This document shows, one piece after another, positions 28,639 through 37,469 of a stretch of DNA of 64,000 nucleotides. Both the position numbers and the translations under genes were made by a program. The first letter of the stretch is position 1; every line of letters begins with the position of its first letter. The DNA lies in assembly GCF_017876165.1 (NCBI RefSeq), contig NZ_JAGINQ010000001.1, positions 558,001 to 622,000 on the forward strand, in the 5' to 3' direction. The notes under the pieces are model-generated. The model made no database searches. It had not been told where the DNA came from and saw only the letters and a list, made by a program, of their open reading frames with translations. The stretch comes from Azospirillum soli. Its GTDB lineage: Bacteria; Pseudomonadota; Alphaproteobacteria; Azospirillales; Azospirillaceae.

Positions 28639-30297
28639 ATGAAGACCGGAGGCCAGTTGATCGTCGAGGCGCTGGAGGCGCAGGGCGTCGAGCGCCTGTT
28701 CTGTGTGCCGGGCGAAAGCTTCCTCGCCGTGCTGGACGCGCTGCACGATTCCAGCATCCGCACCGTCGTCACCCGCCACGAGAGCGGTGCGGCCATGATG
28801 GCGGAGGCGCAGGGCAAGCTGACCGGGCGGCCCGGCGTCTGCTTCGTCACGCGCGGGCCGGGCGCCACCAACGCCTCGGCCGGGGTGCATGTGGCGCAGC
28901 AGGATTCGACGCCGATGGTGCTGTTCATCGGCCAGATCGAGCGCGGCATGCGCGGGCGCGACGCCTTCCAGGAGGTGGATTACACCCGGATGTTCGGCGG
29001 CATGGCCAAGTGGGTGGCGGAGATCGACAGCGCCGACCGCGTGCCGGAGATGATCAGCCGCGCCTTCCACACCGCCATGTCCGGCCGCCCCGGCCCGGTG
29101 GTTCTGGCCCTGCCCGAGGACATGCTGGTGGAGACCGCCGACATTCCCGTTGCGCGGCGGGCGGAGCCGGTGGAGAGCGCGCCGACCGCCGCGCAGGTCG
29201 CCGAGTTCGAGCGGCTGCTGGCCGGGGCCAAGCGCCCGCTGGTGATCGCCGGTGGTTCCCGCTGGTCGCCGGAGGCGGTGGCCAGCCTGCGCGGCTTCGC
29301 CGAGCGGTTCGACCTGCCGGTCGCCGTCACCTTCCGCCGGCAGATGCTGTTCGACCACGCGCACCCGAACTACGCGGGCGACATCGGGCTGGGCATCAAC
29401 CCGAAGCTGGTCGGGCTGGTCAAGGACAGCGACCTGATCCTGCTGCTGGGCGGCCGCTTCTCCGAGGTGCCGTCGCAGAGCTATGAACTGCTGGGCATTC
29501 CGGAGGCGGGCAAGACGCTGATCCACGTCCATCCGGGCGCGGAGGAGCTTGGGCGCGTCTACCGTCCGGACCTCGCCGTCAACGCCACGCCGGGCGCCTT
29601 TCTGGACGCGGTGGCCGGGCTGTCCGCCCTGCCCGCCCCGGCGTGGGACGGTCAGGCGGAGGCGGCACACGCGGCCTATCTGGCGTGGAGCGAGCCGCCC
29701 ACCGCCATCCCCGGCGCGGTGCAGATGGGCAGCGTCATGGCGTGGCTGCGCGACACCCTGCCCGACGACGCGGTGCTGACCAACGGGGCCGGCAACTACG
29801 CGACCTGGGTTCACCGCTTCTGGCGCTTCGCCCGGTTCGGGACGCAGCTGGCGCCGGTCTGCGGCTCCATGGGTTATGGGCTACCGGCGGCGATTTCCGC
29901 CAAGCTGGCGCATCCGGAGCGCGACGTGCTGTGCTTCGCCGGCGACGGCTGCTTCCAGATGACGGGCCTGGAGTTCGGCACCGCCGTGCAGGAGGGGGCC
30001 GCCGTCATCGTGCTGGTCGTGGACAACGGCATGTACGGCACCATCCGCATGCACCAGGAGCGGGAGTATCCCGGCCGCGTTTCCGGCACCGCGCTGCGCA
30101 ACCCGGACTTCGCCGCCTTCGCCCGCGCCTACGGCGGCCATGGCGAGACGGTGGAGCGCACGGAGGAGTTCGCCCCCGCCTTCCAGCGCGCCAAGGCTTC
30201 CGGTTTGCCCGCCATTCTCCATATCAAGCTCGACCCCGAGGCCCTGACGCCGAGCCGGACCCTGTCCGAGATCCGGGCATCCGGCCGGCCGCGCTAA
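28639..30297 (+). CDS. Thiamine diphosphate-dependent enzyme, acetolactate-synthase-like
   Basis: A 552-residue TPP enzyme with the three-domain POX/AHAS fold. The catalytic glutamate is Glu48 (VTRHESGAAMMAEA). The central domain is at about 190-320, and the cofactor motif GDGCFQMTGLEFGTAVQ...VVDN is at about 433-460. It is not ordinary biosynthetic acetolactate synthase: no small subunit gene adjoins. It lies between the Lrp regulator and ALDH7 in a lysine-degradation cluster. Its reaction there is unknown; a 2-oxo acid such as 2-oxoadipate or a lysine-derived 2-oxo acid is an inferred substrate. Confidence 0.85.
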   Translation: MKTGGQLIVEALEAQGVERLFCVPGESFLAVLDALHDSSIRTVVTRHESGAAMMAEAQGKLTGRPGVCFVTRGPGATNASAGVHVAQQDSTPMVLFIGQIERGMRGRDAFQEVDYTRMFGGMAKWVAEIDSADRVPEMISRAFHTAMSGRPGPVVLALPEDMLVETADIPVARRAEPVESAPTAAQVAEFERLLAGAKRPLVIAGGSRWSPEAVASLRGFAERFDLPVAVTFRRQMLFDHAHPNYAGDIGLGINPKLVGLVKDSDLILLLGGRFSEVPSQSYELLGIPEAGKTLIHVHPGAEELGRVYRPDLAVNATPGAFLDAVAGLSALPAPAWDGQAEAAHAAYLAWSEPPTAIPGAVQMGSVMAWLRDTLPDDAVLTNGAGNYATWVHRFWRFARFGTQLAPVCGSMGYGLPAAISAKLAHPERDVLCFAGDGCFQMTGLEFGTAVQEGAAVIVLVVDNGMYGTIRMHQEREYPGRVSGTALRNPDFAAFARAYGGHGETVERTEEFAPAFQRAKASGLPAILHIKLDPEALTPSRTLSEIRASGRPR

Positions 30298-30318
30298 TTC
30301 ATACCGAGGACACGCCCC

Positions 30319-31818
30319 ATGCAGCACCGCGATCTTCTCTCCCGCCTCGGCCTTGAGCTTTCCGCCAATGGTCAGGGCATTGCCGTCCGTTCGCCCATCG
30401 ACGGCGCGCCGCTGGGCGTCGTGCCGGAGACGCCGGCCTCGGCCATTCCGGACATCGCCGCCAAGTCCATGCGCGCCTTCGAGGCGTGGCGCGAGGTGCC
30501 CGCCCCCCGGCGCGGCGAGCTGGTCCGCCTGCTGGGCGAGGAGCTGCGCGCCGCCAAGGAGGATCTGGGCCGGCTCGTCACCCTGGAGATGGGCAAGATC
30601 CTGCAAGAGGGCCTCGGCGAAGTGCAGGAGATGATCGACATCTGCGACTTCGCGGTCGGGCTGTCGCGCCAGCTCTACGGCCTGACCATCGCGTCGGAGC
30701 GGCCGGGCCACGCCATGCGCGAGACCTGGCATCCAATGGGCCCCTGCGCGGTGATCTCCGCCTTCAACTTCCCGGTCGCGGTGTGGTCATGGAACGCGGC
30801 GCTGGCGCTGGTCTGCGGCGACCCGGTGATCTGGAAGCCGTCGGAAAAGACCCCGCTGACCGCGCTCGCCTGCCAGCGCATCTTCGAACGCGCGCTGGAG
30901 CGGTTTGGGGGTGCGCCTGACAATCTTTTGCAGGTGGTGAATGGCGGGCGCGACGTGGGCGAGGCGCTGGTCGCCAACCCGCTGGTGCCCATCGTGTCGG
31001 CCACCGGCTCCACCCGCATGGGCCGCGAGGTCGCCGTGAAGGTGGCGGAGCGGTTCGGGAAGTCGATCCTCGAACTCGGCGGCAACAACGCGATGATCGT
31101 CGCGCCCTCGGCCGACCTCGACATGGCGGTGCGCGCCATCCTGTTCGCGGCGGTCGGCACCTGCGGCCAGCGCTGCACCACGCTGCGCCGCCTGATCGTC
31201 CACAAGGACGTGCGCGACAAGCTGCTGCCGCGCCTGAAGTCGGCCTACGGCTCGGTGCCCATCGGCAACCCGCTGGAATCCGGCGTGCTGGTCGGCCCGC
31301 TGAACGACAAGGGCGCATTCGAGGCCATGCAGCGCGCGCTGGAGCAGGCCAAGGCCTACGGCGGCACCGTGACCGGCGGCGAGCGCACGCTGGCCGACCG
31401 CTTCCCCGACGCTTATTACGTGAAGCCCGCCATCGTGGAGATGCCGGCGCAGACCGACATCGTCCGGCACGAGACCTTCGCGCCGATCCTCTACGTGCTG
31501 GGCTATGAGACCCTGGAAGAGGCCATCGCGTTGCAGAACGCGGTGCCGCAGGGGCTTTCGTCCTGCATCTTCACCACCGACATCCGCGAAGCGGAGCGGT
31601 TCCTGTCGGCGGCGGGCAGCGACTGCGGCATCGCCAACGTCAACATCGGCCCGTCGGGCGCGGAGATCGGCGGGGCCTTCGGCGGTGAGAAGGAGACCGG
31701 CGGCGGGCGCGAGTCCGGGTCGGACAGCTGGAAGGCCTACATGCGCCGGCAGACCGCCACGGTGAACTATTCGAACAACCTGCCGCTGGCGCAGGGCATC
31801 AAGTTCGAGATGGGATAA
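30319..31818 (+). CDS. amaB: L-2-aminoadipate-semialdehyde dehydrogenase (ALDH7 type)
   Basis: A 499-residue aldehyde dehydrogenase of the ALDH7 (antiquitin) family. Diagnostic segments are ELGGNNAMIVAPSADLDMA at about 252, GTCGQRCTTLRRLIVHKDV with the catalytic cysteine near 286, and the C-terminal SGAEIGGAFGGEKETGGGRE. It oxidises 2-aminoadipate 6-semialdehyde (in equilibrium with piperideine-6-carboxylate) to 2-aminoadipate, the step after saccharopine dehydrogenase. GAGGA precedes the ATG, 22 bases after the TPP-enzyme gene, so both are cotranscribed. Length is typical. Confidence 0.92.
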   Translation: MQHRDLLSRLGLELSANGQGIAVRSPIDGAPLGVVPETPASAIPDIAAKSMRAFEAWREVPAPRRGELVRLLGEELRAAKEDLGRLVTLEMGKILQEGLGEVQEMIDICDFAVGLSRQLYGLTIASERPGHAMRETWHPMGPCAVISAFNFPVAVWSWNAALALVCGDPVIWKPSEKTPLTALACQRIFERALERFGGAPDNLLQVVNGGRDVGEALVANPLVPIVSATGSTRMGREVAVKVAERFGKSILELGGNNAMIVAPSADLDMAVRAILFAAVGTCGQRCTTLRRLIVHKDVRDKLLPRLKSAYGSVPIGNPLESGVLVGPLNDKGAFEAMQRALEQAKAYGGTVTGGERTLADRFPDAYYVKPAIVEMPAQTDIVRHETFAPILYVLGYETLEEAIALQNAVPQGLSSCIFTTDIREAERFLSAAGSDCGIANVNIGPSGAEIGGAFGGEKETGGGRESGSDSWKAYMRRQTATVNYSNNLPLAQGIKFEMG

Positions 31819-31822
31819 AGGA

Positions 31823-31858
31823 AAGGGCCGCCCGGAATGCGGGGCGGCCCTTCTCCCT
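31823..31858 (+). terminator. Stem-loop after amaB
   Basis: AAGGGCCGCCC-ggaatgcg-GGGCGGCCCTT (31823-31852, perfect 11-bp arms) starts five bases after the amaB stop and is followed by TCTCCC. It is a strong hairpin at the right place, with only a weak T tail. It also lies at the end of the minus-strand small gene and may serve both. Confidence 0.7.
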
Positions 31859-31864
31859 CGTGTG

Positions 31865-32050
31865 TTATGCGGCTTCCGAACGGAGCCGGGTGTTGGGATT
31901 GCTGCGGCGCAGGTGCTCCGCAATCGGCGTCAATTGCGCCAGAACCTGATCGTGAGTCAGGCGGTCGCGGCGAAGCACCGCCTGGGCGATGGGATCGTTG
32001 AGTAGTTCGGCAACGCGTAAGCGCCACGTCTGCTTGGGCAGTCCGTTCAT
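31865..32050 (-). CDS. Small basic protein of unknown function
   Basis: A 61-residue predicted protein (MNGLPKQTWRLRVAELL...), helical and charged, without membrane segments. The ribosome site is weak, but the sequence has protein-like composition (helices with DRLTHDQVLAQLTPIAEHLRR), and the frame occupies the whole gap between amaB's hairpin and the next divergent control region. No family recognised. It could be a small cytoplasmic regulator or a mis-called frame. Confidence 0.5.
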   Translation of the reverse strand: MNGLPKQTWRLRVAELLNDPIAQAVLRRDRLTHDQVLAQLTPIAEHLRRSNPNTRLRSEAA

Positions 32051-32305
32051 TGCTGTGCTCGTTGCAGTGGTTCAGGAAGGTGCCGGCCTTTTCCCCAGCG
32101 GCCGCACCCTACGCGCAGGATGTGACAGTTTGGCGCTTCCGGCCCGTGATAATTCGGGTACCTGGACCTCCTGCATACGGACTTAAGGACGGGAACTTTA
32201 TCCGCCCGGCTTCCGGATCGCGCTTGCCGCGTGCGCTTGATATACTAGAATACTCAAACAAGCCGCCACGCGCGGACCACCAAAGGAACAAAGGATCTGG
32301 GAGGC
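32051..32305. other. Divergent intergenic region before the polyol dehydrogenase gene
   Basis: A 255-base non-coding region. It contains an AT-rich stretch with TATACT at 32241-32246, a possible -10 box in otherwise GC-rich DNA. No clear -35 box was seen. It should carry the promoter of the 32306 operon. Confidence 0.4.
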
Positions 32306-33775
32306 ATGAGACTGCATCCGGGCTGCCTTTCCACCCTTCCCGCCGACATCGCGCGGCCCCGCTACGACCGGAGCCGCCTGACCATCGGCATCGTCCATCT
32401 GGGCATAGGCGCCTTCCACCGCGCGCATCAGGCCGTCTACACCGACGACGCCCTGAACCGAGATTTCGGCCCCTGGGGCATCACGGGCGTGTCGTTGCGC
32501 AGCCCCGACACCTACGACGCACTGGCGCCGCAGGGCGGGCTCTACACCGTGGCGGTCCGCGATGCCGGGGGCGAACACCTGCGCGTCGTCGGCTCCGTCA
32601 CCGAAGTGCTGGTGGCGCCCGAGGATCCGGAGGCGGTGCTGGAACGGCTGACCCGTCCGACGGTCCGCGTCGTCACCCTGACGGTGACCGAGAAGGGCTA
32701 CTGCCACGACCCGGCGACCGGCGCGCTGAACGAGGATCATCCGGGCATCCGCCACGACCTCGCCAACCCGCACCGGCCGGAGACGGCGCCGGGCCTGCTG
32801 ACGGAGGCGCTGGAGCGGCGACGGCGGGCGGGCACGGCGCCCTTCACGGTGCTGTCCTGCGACAACCTGCCGAGCAACGGCGATACCATCGCCGGCATCC
32901 TGCGCCGCTTCGCCTCCTTGCGCGATCCCGCCCTGGGCCGCTGGGTGGAGGACAATGTGGCCTTCCCCAACAGCATGGTGGACCGCATCGTCCCCGCCAC
33001 CACCGACGAGGATCGCGAGGCCGTCTCCCGGCACCTCGGCTGGAAGGACGCGTGGCCGGTGGTGACCGAGCCCTTCTCCCAGTGGGTCATCGAGGACCGC
33101 TTCCCCACCGGCCGCCCGGCGTGGGAGCTGGAGGGCGCCCAGTTGGTCGAGGACGTCCGCCCCTACGAGTTCATGAAGCTGCGGCTGCTGAACGCCAGCC
33201 ATTCGACCATGGCCTACCTCGGCTATCTGGCCGGCTACGCCACCATTTCGGAGACCGTCGCCGACCCGGCCTTCGCCCGGCTGATCCGCGGGCTGATGGA
33301 CGAGGAGGTGACGCCCACCCTGCCCGTCCCGCCGGGCGCCGACCTCGACCGCTACAAGGCGGCGCTGCTGGAGCGCTTCGCCAACCCGGCGCTGAAGCAC
33401 CGCACCTGGCAGATCGCCATGGACGGAACGCAGAAGCTGCCGCAACGGCTGCTCGGCACCATCCGCGACCGGCTGGCCGCCGGCGCCCCCATCGACCGGC
33501 TGGCGCTGGGGGTGGCGGGCTGGATGCGCTACGTCACCGGCGAGGACGAGACGGGCCAGCCCATCGACGTGCGCGACCCGCTGGCCGCCCGCTTGAAGGC
33601 CGTGGCCGATGGTGCCCGACGGTCGGCGGAAACGCTCGCCCCCGCGCTGCTCGGCGTGCGCGAGGTGTTCGGCGACGACCTGCCGGGCAACCCCGCTTTC
33701 ACCGGCTCCGTGACAAAGGCGCTGGGCCGGCTGCTGGCCGATGGCGCCCGCCGCACCGTGGAGGCCCAGCCATGA
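32306..33775 (+). CDS. Mannitol dehydrogenase family protein (polyol/uronate oxidoreductase)
   Basis: A 489-residue NAD(P)-dependent oxidoreductase of the long-chain mannitol dehydrogenase/fructuronate reductase family. The Rossmann start IVHLGIGAFHRAHQAVY is at about 29-45, and the catalytic lysine motif KLRLLNASHSTMAYLG is at about 293-308. SCDNLPSNG is a further family signature. It probably interconverts mannitol and fructose, or fructuronate and mannonate; the sequence does not decide. It overlaps the next oxidoreductase gene by ATGA, suggesting one pathway. Confidence 0.88.
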   Translation: MRLHPGCLSTLPADIARPRYDRSRLTIGIVHLGIGAFHRAHQAVYTDDALNRDFGPWGITGVSLRSPDTYDALAPQGGLYTVAVRDAGGEHLRVVGSVTEVLVAPEDPEAVLERLTRPTVRVVTLTVTEKGYCHDPATGALNEDHPGIRHDLANPHRPETAPGLLTEALERRRRAGTAPFTVLSCDNLPSNGDTIAGILRRFASLRDPALGRWVEDNVAFPNSMVDRIVPATTDEDREAVSRHLGWKDAWPVVTEPFSQWVIEDRFPTGRPAWELEGAQLVEDVRPYEFMKLRLLNASHSTMAYLGYLAGYATISETVADPAFARLIRGLMDEEVTPTLPVPPGADLDRYKAALLERFANPALKHRTWQIAMDGTQKLPQRLLGTIRDRLAAGAPIDRLALGVAGWMRYVTGEDETGQPIDVRDPLAARLKAVADGARRSAETLAPALLGVREVFGDDLPGNPAFTGSVTKALGRLLADGARRTVEAQP

Positions 33776-34797
33776 CCACACGCCGTCGCGTCGGCGTGAT
33801 CGGGCTGGGCATGGCGTCGGCCCCGCACGTGCAGAGCCTTCTGGATCTGGCGGACCGGGTCGAGGTCGCCGGCGCCTTCAGCCCCAGCGCCGAACGCCGC
33901 GCCGCCTTCGCCCGGCGCCACGGGCTGCCGGTGGTGGAGCGGCTGGACGACCTGCTGGGCGATCCCACCGTGACCGCCCTGCTGGTGCTGACGCCGCCCG
34001 ACACGCACGCGGAGCTGGTCGCCCGCTGCGCCGTCGCCGGCAAGCATGTCCTGCTGGAAAAGCCGCTGGACGCCACGCCGGAGGGCGCCCGCGCCGTCGT
34101 TCACAGCATGGAGGCGGCCGGGCTGACGCTGGGCGTCGTGCTGCAACACCGCTTCCGCCCCGCCGCCGAGCGGCTGTCGGCGCTGCTGCGGACGGGCGCG
34201 CTGGGCGAGCCGCTGTCCGCCTCGGTCGCCATCCGCTGGTGGCGCGACGACGCCTACTACGCCCAGCCAGGACGTGGGATGAAGGCGCGCGACGGCGGCG
34301 GCGTGCTTCTGACCCAGGCCATCCACACGCTGGACCTGTTCGTCGGCCTGCTCGGCCTGCCCCGCGAGATCGCCGGCTACGCGGTGACCAGCCCGCTGCG
34401 CCGCATCGACACGGAGGATGTGGTCGCGGCGGCGCTGCGCTACGGCAACGGGATGCTGGCCACCCTGGACGCGACGACGGTCGCCTACCCCGGCTTCCCC
34501 GAGCGCATCGAGATCGCCGGCACGGAAGGGTCCGCCCTGCTGTCCGGCGACCGGCTGGAGGTGCACCGGAAATCCGGCGAGACCATCCGGGACGGCGGCG
34601 AGGGCGGGACTCTGGGCGGCGGAGCCGATCCCATGGCCTTTTCCAACGCGCATCACCGGGCGGTGCTGTCCGACTTCCTCGACGCGCTGGACCGGGGCCG
34701 CCGCCCCCGCGTGGACGGGCGCGAGGCGCTGAAGGTTCACCGCCTCATCGAAGCCCTGCTGCGCACCGCCGAAACCGGCGAGACGGTAACCTTGTGA
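33772..34797 (+). CDS. Gfo/Idh/MocA-family oxidoreductase
   Basis: A 341-residue NAD(P)-dependent sugar or inositol oxidoreductase. The N-terminal Rossmann motif VGVIGLGMASAPHV (6-19) and the EKPLDATPEGA segment at about 98-108 (catalytic Lys of EKP) are typical, followed by the alpha/beta dimerisation domain with GGVLLTQAIHTLDL. It overlaps the mannitol dehydrogenase-like gene by four bases and ends exactly where the convergent EamA gene ends. The open frame extends upstream to 32050, but that part is the shadow of the other gene. Confidence 0.88.
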   Translation: MTTRRRVGVIGLGMASAPHVQSLLDLADRVEVAGAFSPSAERRAAFARRHGLPVVERLDDLLGDPTVTALLVLTPPDTHAELVARCAVAGKHVLLEKPLDATPEGARAVVHSMEAAGLTLGVVLQHRFRPAAERLSALLRTGALGEPLSASVAIRWWRDDAYYAQPGRGMKARDGGGVLLTQAIHTLDLFVGLLGLPREIAGYAVTSPLRRIDTEDVVAAALRYGNGMLATLDATTVAYPGFPERIEIAGTEGSALLSGDRLEVHRKSGETIRDGGEGGTLGGGADPMAFSNAHHRAVLSDFLDALDRGRRPRVDGREALKVHRLIEALLRTAETGETVTL

Positions 34798-35676
34798 TCA
34801 GCCTTCGCGGACGCGGACCTTTTCGCGGTAGAGGATGTAAAGGCCGCTGCCGACGATGACGAGGCCGCCGGCCAGCGTCGAGGGGCTGGGCACCTCGCCG
34901 AAGATGAAGACGCCGCAGAGCAGCGCCCAGACCAGCGTCGTGTAGCCGAACGGGGCGACCGTCGCGGCGGGTGCTGCCGTGTAGGCGCGGATCATGCAAA
35001 AGTGGCTCAGAGCCCCGGCCGACCCGATCAGCAGCATCAGCGCCCAGCCGGTCGCATCCGGCGTGACCCAGACGAAGGGCAGCGCCAGGGAGCACACCAC
35101 CGTGCCGACGAGAGCCGTGTAGAAGAAGGTGGTCAGGGGCTGATCGCCGCTGCTCAGGAGGCGCGTGGTGATCTGATACAGCGCGTTGGCGAAGGTGGCG
35201 CACACCGGCAGGAGGATGGCCCACTGGAACGTGATGCTGGCCGGCCCGACAATCATCAGCGCCCCCATGAACCCGGCGAGCACACCCATCCAGCGCCGCC
35301 ACCCCACCCTCTCGCCCAGCAGCGGAACGGACAGGGCCGTCACCACGACCGGCGCCGCGTTGGAGATGGTCACCACGTCCACGAAGGGCAGCAGGCTGAT
35401 CGACAGCGCCACGATCAGCGTCAGGCCGACCAGCAGCCCCGAACGCGCGAGCTGCAATCCAGGCCGGTTCGACACCATCAGCCGCGGCGAGGGGATCCCG
35501 ACGAGAAGGAGCGCCCACAGCATGTGCACGGCAAACCGCGCCCAGGCCACCTCGAAGATCGGGTAACTCTGCGTCAGGACGCGCATCGTCGCATCCTGGG
35601 TGACGAACAGCAGGGTGGTCACCGTCATCCAGGCGATTCCAGCCCGCCCGGAGGACGTCTTCTCGGCCATGCTCAT
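34798..35676 (-). CDS. EamA/DMT-family transporter
   Basis: A 292-residue inner-membrane protein with ten predicted membrane helices and the duplicated EamA domain (about 10-140 and 150-285) of drug/metabolite transporters. Segments such as ISNAAPVVVTALSVPLLGERVGWRRWMGVLAGFMGALMIV and its C-terminal counterpart FGYTTLVWALLCGVFIFGEVPS mark the repeats. Substrate unknown; RhtA-like proteins export amino acids. Start MSMAEKTSS at 35676. A GntR-like inverted repeat lies just upstream. Confidence 0.88.
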   Translation of the reverse strand: MSMAEKTSSGRAGIAWMTVTTLLFVTQDATMRVLTQSYPIFEVAWARFAVHMLWALLLVGIPSPRLMVSNRPGLQLARSGLLVGLTLIVALSISLLPFVDVVTISNAAPVVVTALSVPLLGERVGWRRWMGVLAGFMGALMIVGPASITFQWAILLPVCATFANALYQITTRLLSSGDQPLTTFFYTALVGTVVCSLALPFVWVTPDATGWALMLLIGSAGALSHFCMIRAYTAAPAATVAPFGYTTLVWALLCGVFIFGEVPSPSTLAGGLVIVGSGLYILYREKVRVREG

Positions 35677-35722
35677 GATGTGTGGGGGTCCTCGTCCGCT
35701 CCGGCGAAACCGGCGGGACACC

Positions 35723-35743
35723 CTGGTATATCAGCGTACCAAG
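35723..35743 (-). promoter_or_regulatory. Candidate GntR-type operator upstream of the EamA gene
   Basis: CTGGTA-tatcagcg-TACCAAG forms an inverted repeat of TGGTA half-sites with an eight-base spacer, 47 bases before the EamA start. TGGTA...TACCA is the form of site used by several FCD-type GntR regulators. The regulator is not identified. Confidence 0.4.
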
Positions 35744-35799
35744 GACAAGCGACATCCCTGCATGGCACGCCCCCGGCGCGGCGTTCACGTCGCCCGACC

Positions 35800-36420
35800 T
35801 CAACCCGTCCGGTTGTGGCCGCTCTTCGACAGCTTTTCGAGCGCCGCCGCGATGTCGCGGCTCAGCACCGTCAGATTGTCGTTCATGGCCGCGACCACCG
35901 GGGCGTAGCCGCTCCCCGGCACACGGTTCGCCAGGCGGGTTTTCTCCCGGACGAGCACCTTTTCCGTCGTACCGTTCTGGATGGTCCAATGGGCTTCGAG
36001 AACGCTGTCGCCGGAGACGGTTTGCTCGAAGCGGTCGAACTCGACGGTGACTTCGTAATCGTGGCGGTCGTTGCGCCGGGACGGCAGGACATCGACGCGA
36101 TCCGAACCCAGGAGGATGGACAGGTTTTCCGCCAGCACCCGCGTGATGTTGGCCGGCAGCCGTTCGGCCCACCGGTCGTCGCGGTTCGCCGCAAGCTCGT
36201 GAGGACCGGCATAGGACACGATTTCCGGACGGTCGAGATACTCTGGCATAACAACGGGCTGAACACCGACCGACCGCTTTCCAAAATTCTTCGCGCTGCC
36301 CCCCGTCATCGGAGTGAGGACGTAAAGGCGCTGCGGCGCGCTGGAGCAGCTGGACAGAGAGGCTGCCGCCAGCAAACCCCACAGGACACGCCGACGCGCG
36401 ATCGGTACGGGTGGGCGCAT
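35800..36420 (-). CDS. ABC-transport auxiliary lipoprotein (PqiC-like)
   Basis: A 206-residue lipoprotein: signal peptide ending in a lipobox (SLSSC, Cys25), then an ABC-type transport auxiliary domain (RLYVLTPMTGG at the mature N-terminus, YLDRPEIVSY, WAERLPANITRVLAENLS). Related PqiC/YmbA proteins sit in the periplasm with MCE proteins and help shuttle phospholipids between membranes. It is the last gene of an mlaE-mlaF-mlaD-like operon. ATG 36420 was chosen; a GTG at 36429, overlapping the previous stop, is an alternative. Confidence 0.85.
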   Translation of the reverse strand: MRPPVPIARRRVLWGLLAAASLSSCSSAPQRLYVLTPMTGGSAKNFGKRSVGVQPVVMPEYLDRPEIVSYAGPHELAANRDDRWAERLPANITRVLAENLSILLGSDRVDVLPSRRNDRHDYEVTVEFDRFEQTVSGDSVLEAHWTIQNGTTEKVLVREKTRLANRVPGSGYAPVVAAMNDNLTVLSRDIAAALEKLSKSGHNRTG

Positions 36421-36425
36421 GAGGT

Positions 36426-37439
36426 TCACCGTCCTGTTATCAGTACGTTCGGTCTGCGGTCGAGCTGGTCGGCGAAGGAACGCAGCGATTTCGAGGCGGC
36501 GGACAGGTTGGCGAGGGTCTGTTCCAGGTTGCCGCGCAGTGGAGAGCGCTGGTCCAGCGCGGCATCGACCGTCCGCAGCGTGGCGTCGGCCTGCCGCATG
36601 GCCTTCTCCGCCGCAGTTGCGGCTCCCTGCACGCGGGTGCTCAGCGGCCGGATCTCGCCATCGACCGTGGTGATGAGACCGCGCAGATCGCCGACCGCCG
36701 CTTGCAGGTCGGTCTGCAAGGCGGTCAGCGCGTCCCCGGTCTCCTTCGTGATGCGGGCGACGTCGCCCAGCAGCGGCTTCGATTGGTCGTTCGCCGTCGC
36801 CATGAGGGACTCGAACTGTTGCAGCCCGCCGGCGAGGGCGACGATGGAGGCCTTCAGTTCCGGTTCGCCGAGCAGAGCGTCAACGCGTTCCAGAACCTGA
36901 ACGGCCGAGCTGGCGATCTTCTCCAGGGGCAGGTTGCCCAGCGTCTGCTTCAGCGTTTCCAGATCCGACTGGACCGACGGGATCTCGACCACGTTGGGGG
37001 GCAGTCCGCCGACCAGCGTGGCCGGAGTGTCCGGATAGAAGCTGAGTTCGATGGCCAGCAGGCCGGTTACCAGACTCTGCGACACCAGCTTGGCCCGCAG
37101 CCCCTTGTCGACCAGCCGTCTGAACTCGTCGGCGCGGAGCGGGCGGTCGGTCCACCGGACGGAGCCGGGAACGAACTCGAACTCCACCGGCATGCGCGCG
37201 GCCAGGGTCGTGTTGTCCGCGACCAGCTGGATCGACTTCACCTCACCGATCCGCACGCCGAGGTAGGTCACCGGCGCACCCACCTCCAGCCCGGCGACCG
37301 AGCCCTGGAAATAGGCGCCGCCGCGCGGGCGCTTGGCGAACAGGTTGCCGCCGCCGAACAGGGCGACGGTCGCGACCAGCAACACCACGGCACCGACGAC
37401 GAAGCCGCCGACCACCTTTGGATTTGCATGCGCTGCCAT
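36426..37439 (-). CDS. MCE-domain lipid-transport protein (MlaD family)
   Basis: A 337-residue membrane-anchored periplasmic protein with one N-terminal helix (about 9-30) and an MCE domain at about 38-120 (GAYFQGSVAGLEVGAPVTYLGVRIGEVKSI). A long helical C-terminal part is rich in coiled-coil heptads (about 150-330). MCE proteins form hexameric tunnels carrying lipids between inner and outer membrane. It follows the ATPase gene by 30 bases and precedes the PqiC-like lipoprotein. Confidence 0.9.
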   Translation of the reverse strand: MAAHANPKVVGGFVVGAVVLLVATVALFGGGNLFAKRPRGGAYFQGSVAGLEVGAPVTYLGVRIGEVKSIQLVADNTTLAARMPVEFEFVPGSVRWTDRPLRADEFRRLVDKGLRAKLVSQSLVTGLLAIELSFYPDTPATLVGGLPPNVVEIPSVQSDLETLKQTLGNLPLEKIASSAVQVLERVDALLGEPELKASIVALAGGLQQFESLMATANDQSKPLLGDVARITKETGDALTALQTDLQAAVGDLRGLITTVDGEIRPLSTRVQGAATAAEKAMRQADATLRTVDAALDQRSPLRGNLEQTLANLSAASKSLRSFADQLDRRPNVLITGR

Positions 37440-37469
37440 GGGGTGCCTCCTTCCGGTCCACGGGAATCG

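Noticed and set aside
28639..30297. Naming the TPP enzyme as biosynthetic acetolactate synthase (ilvB)
   Set aside because: No regulatory subunit gene is adjacent and the context is lysine catabolism.
32050..33771. Upstream extension of the Gfo/Idh/MocA frame
   Set aside because: The true start at 33772 has the Rossmann motif and an ATGA overlap. The extension is the out-of-frame shadow of the mannitol dehydrogenase gene.
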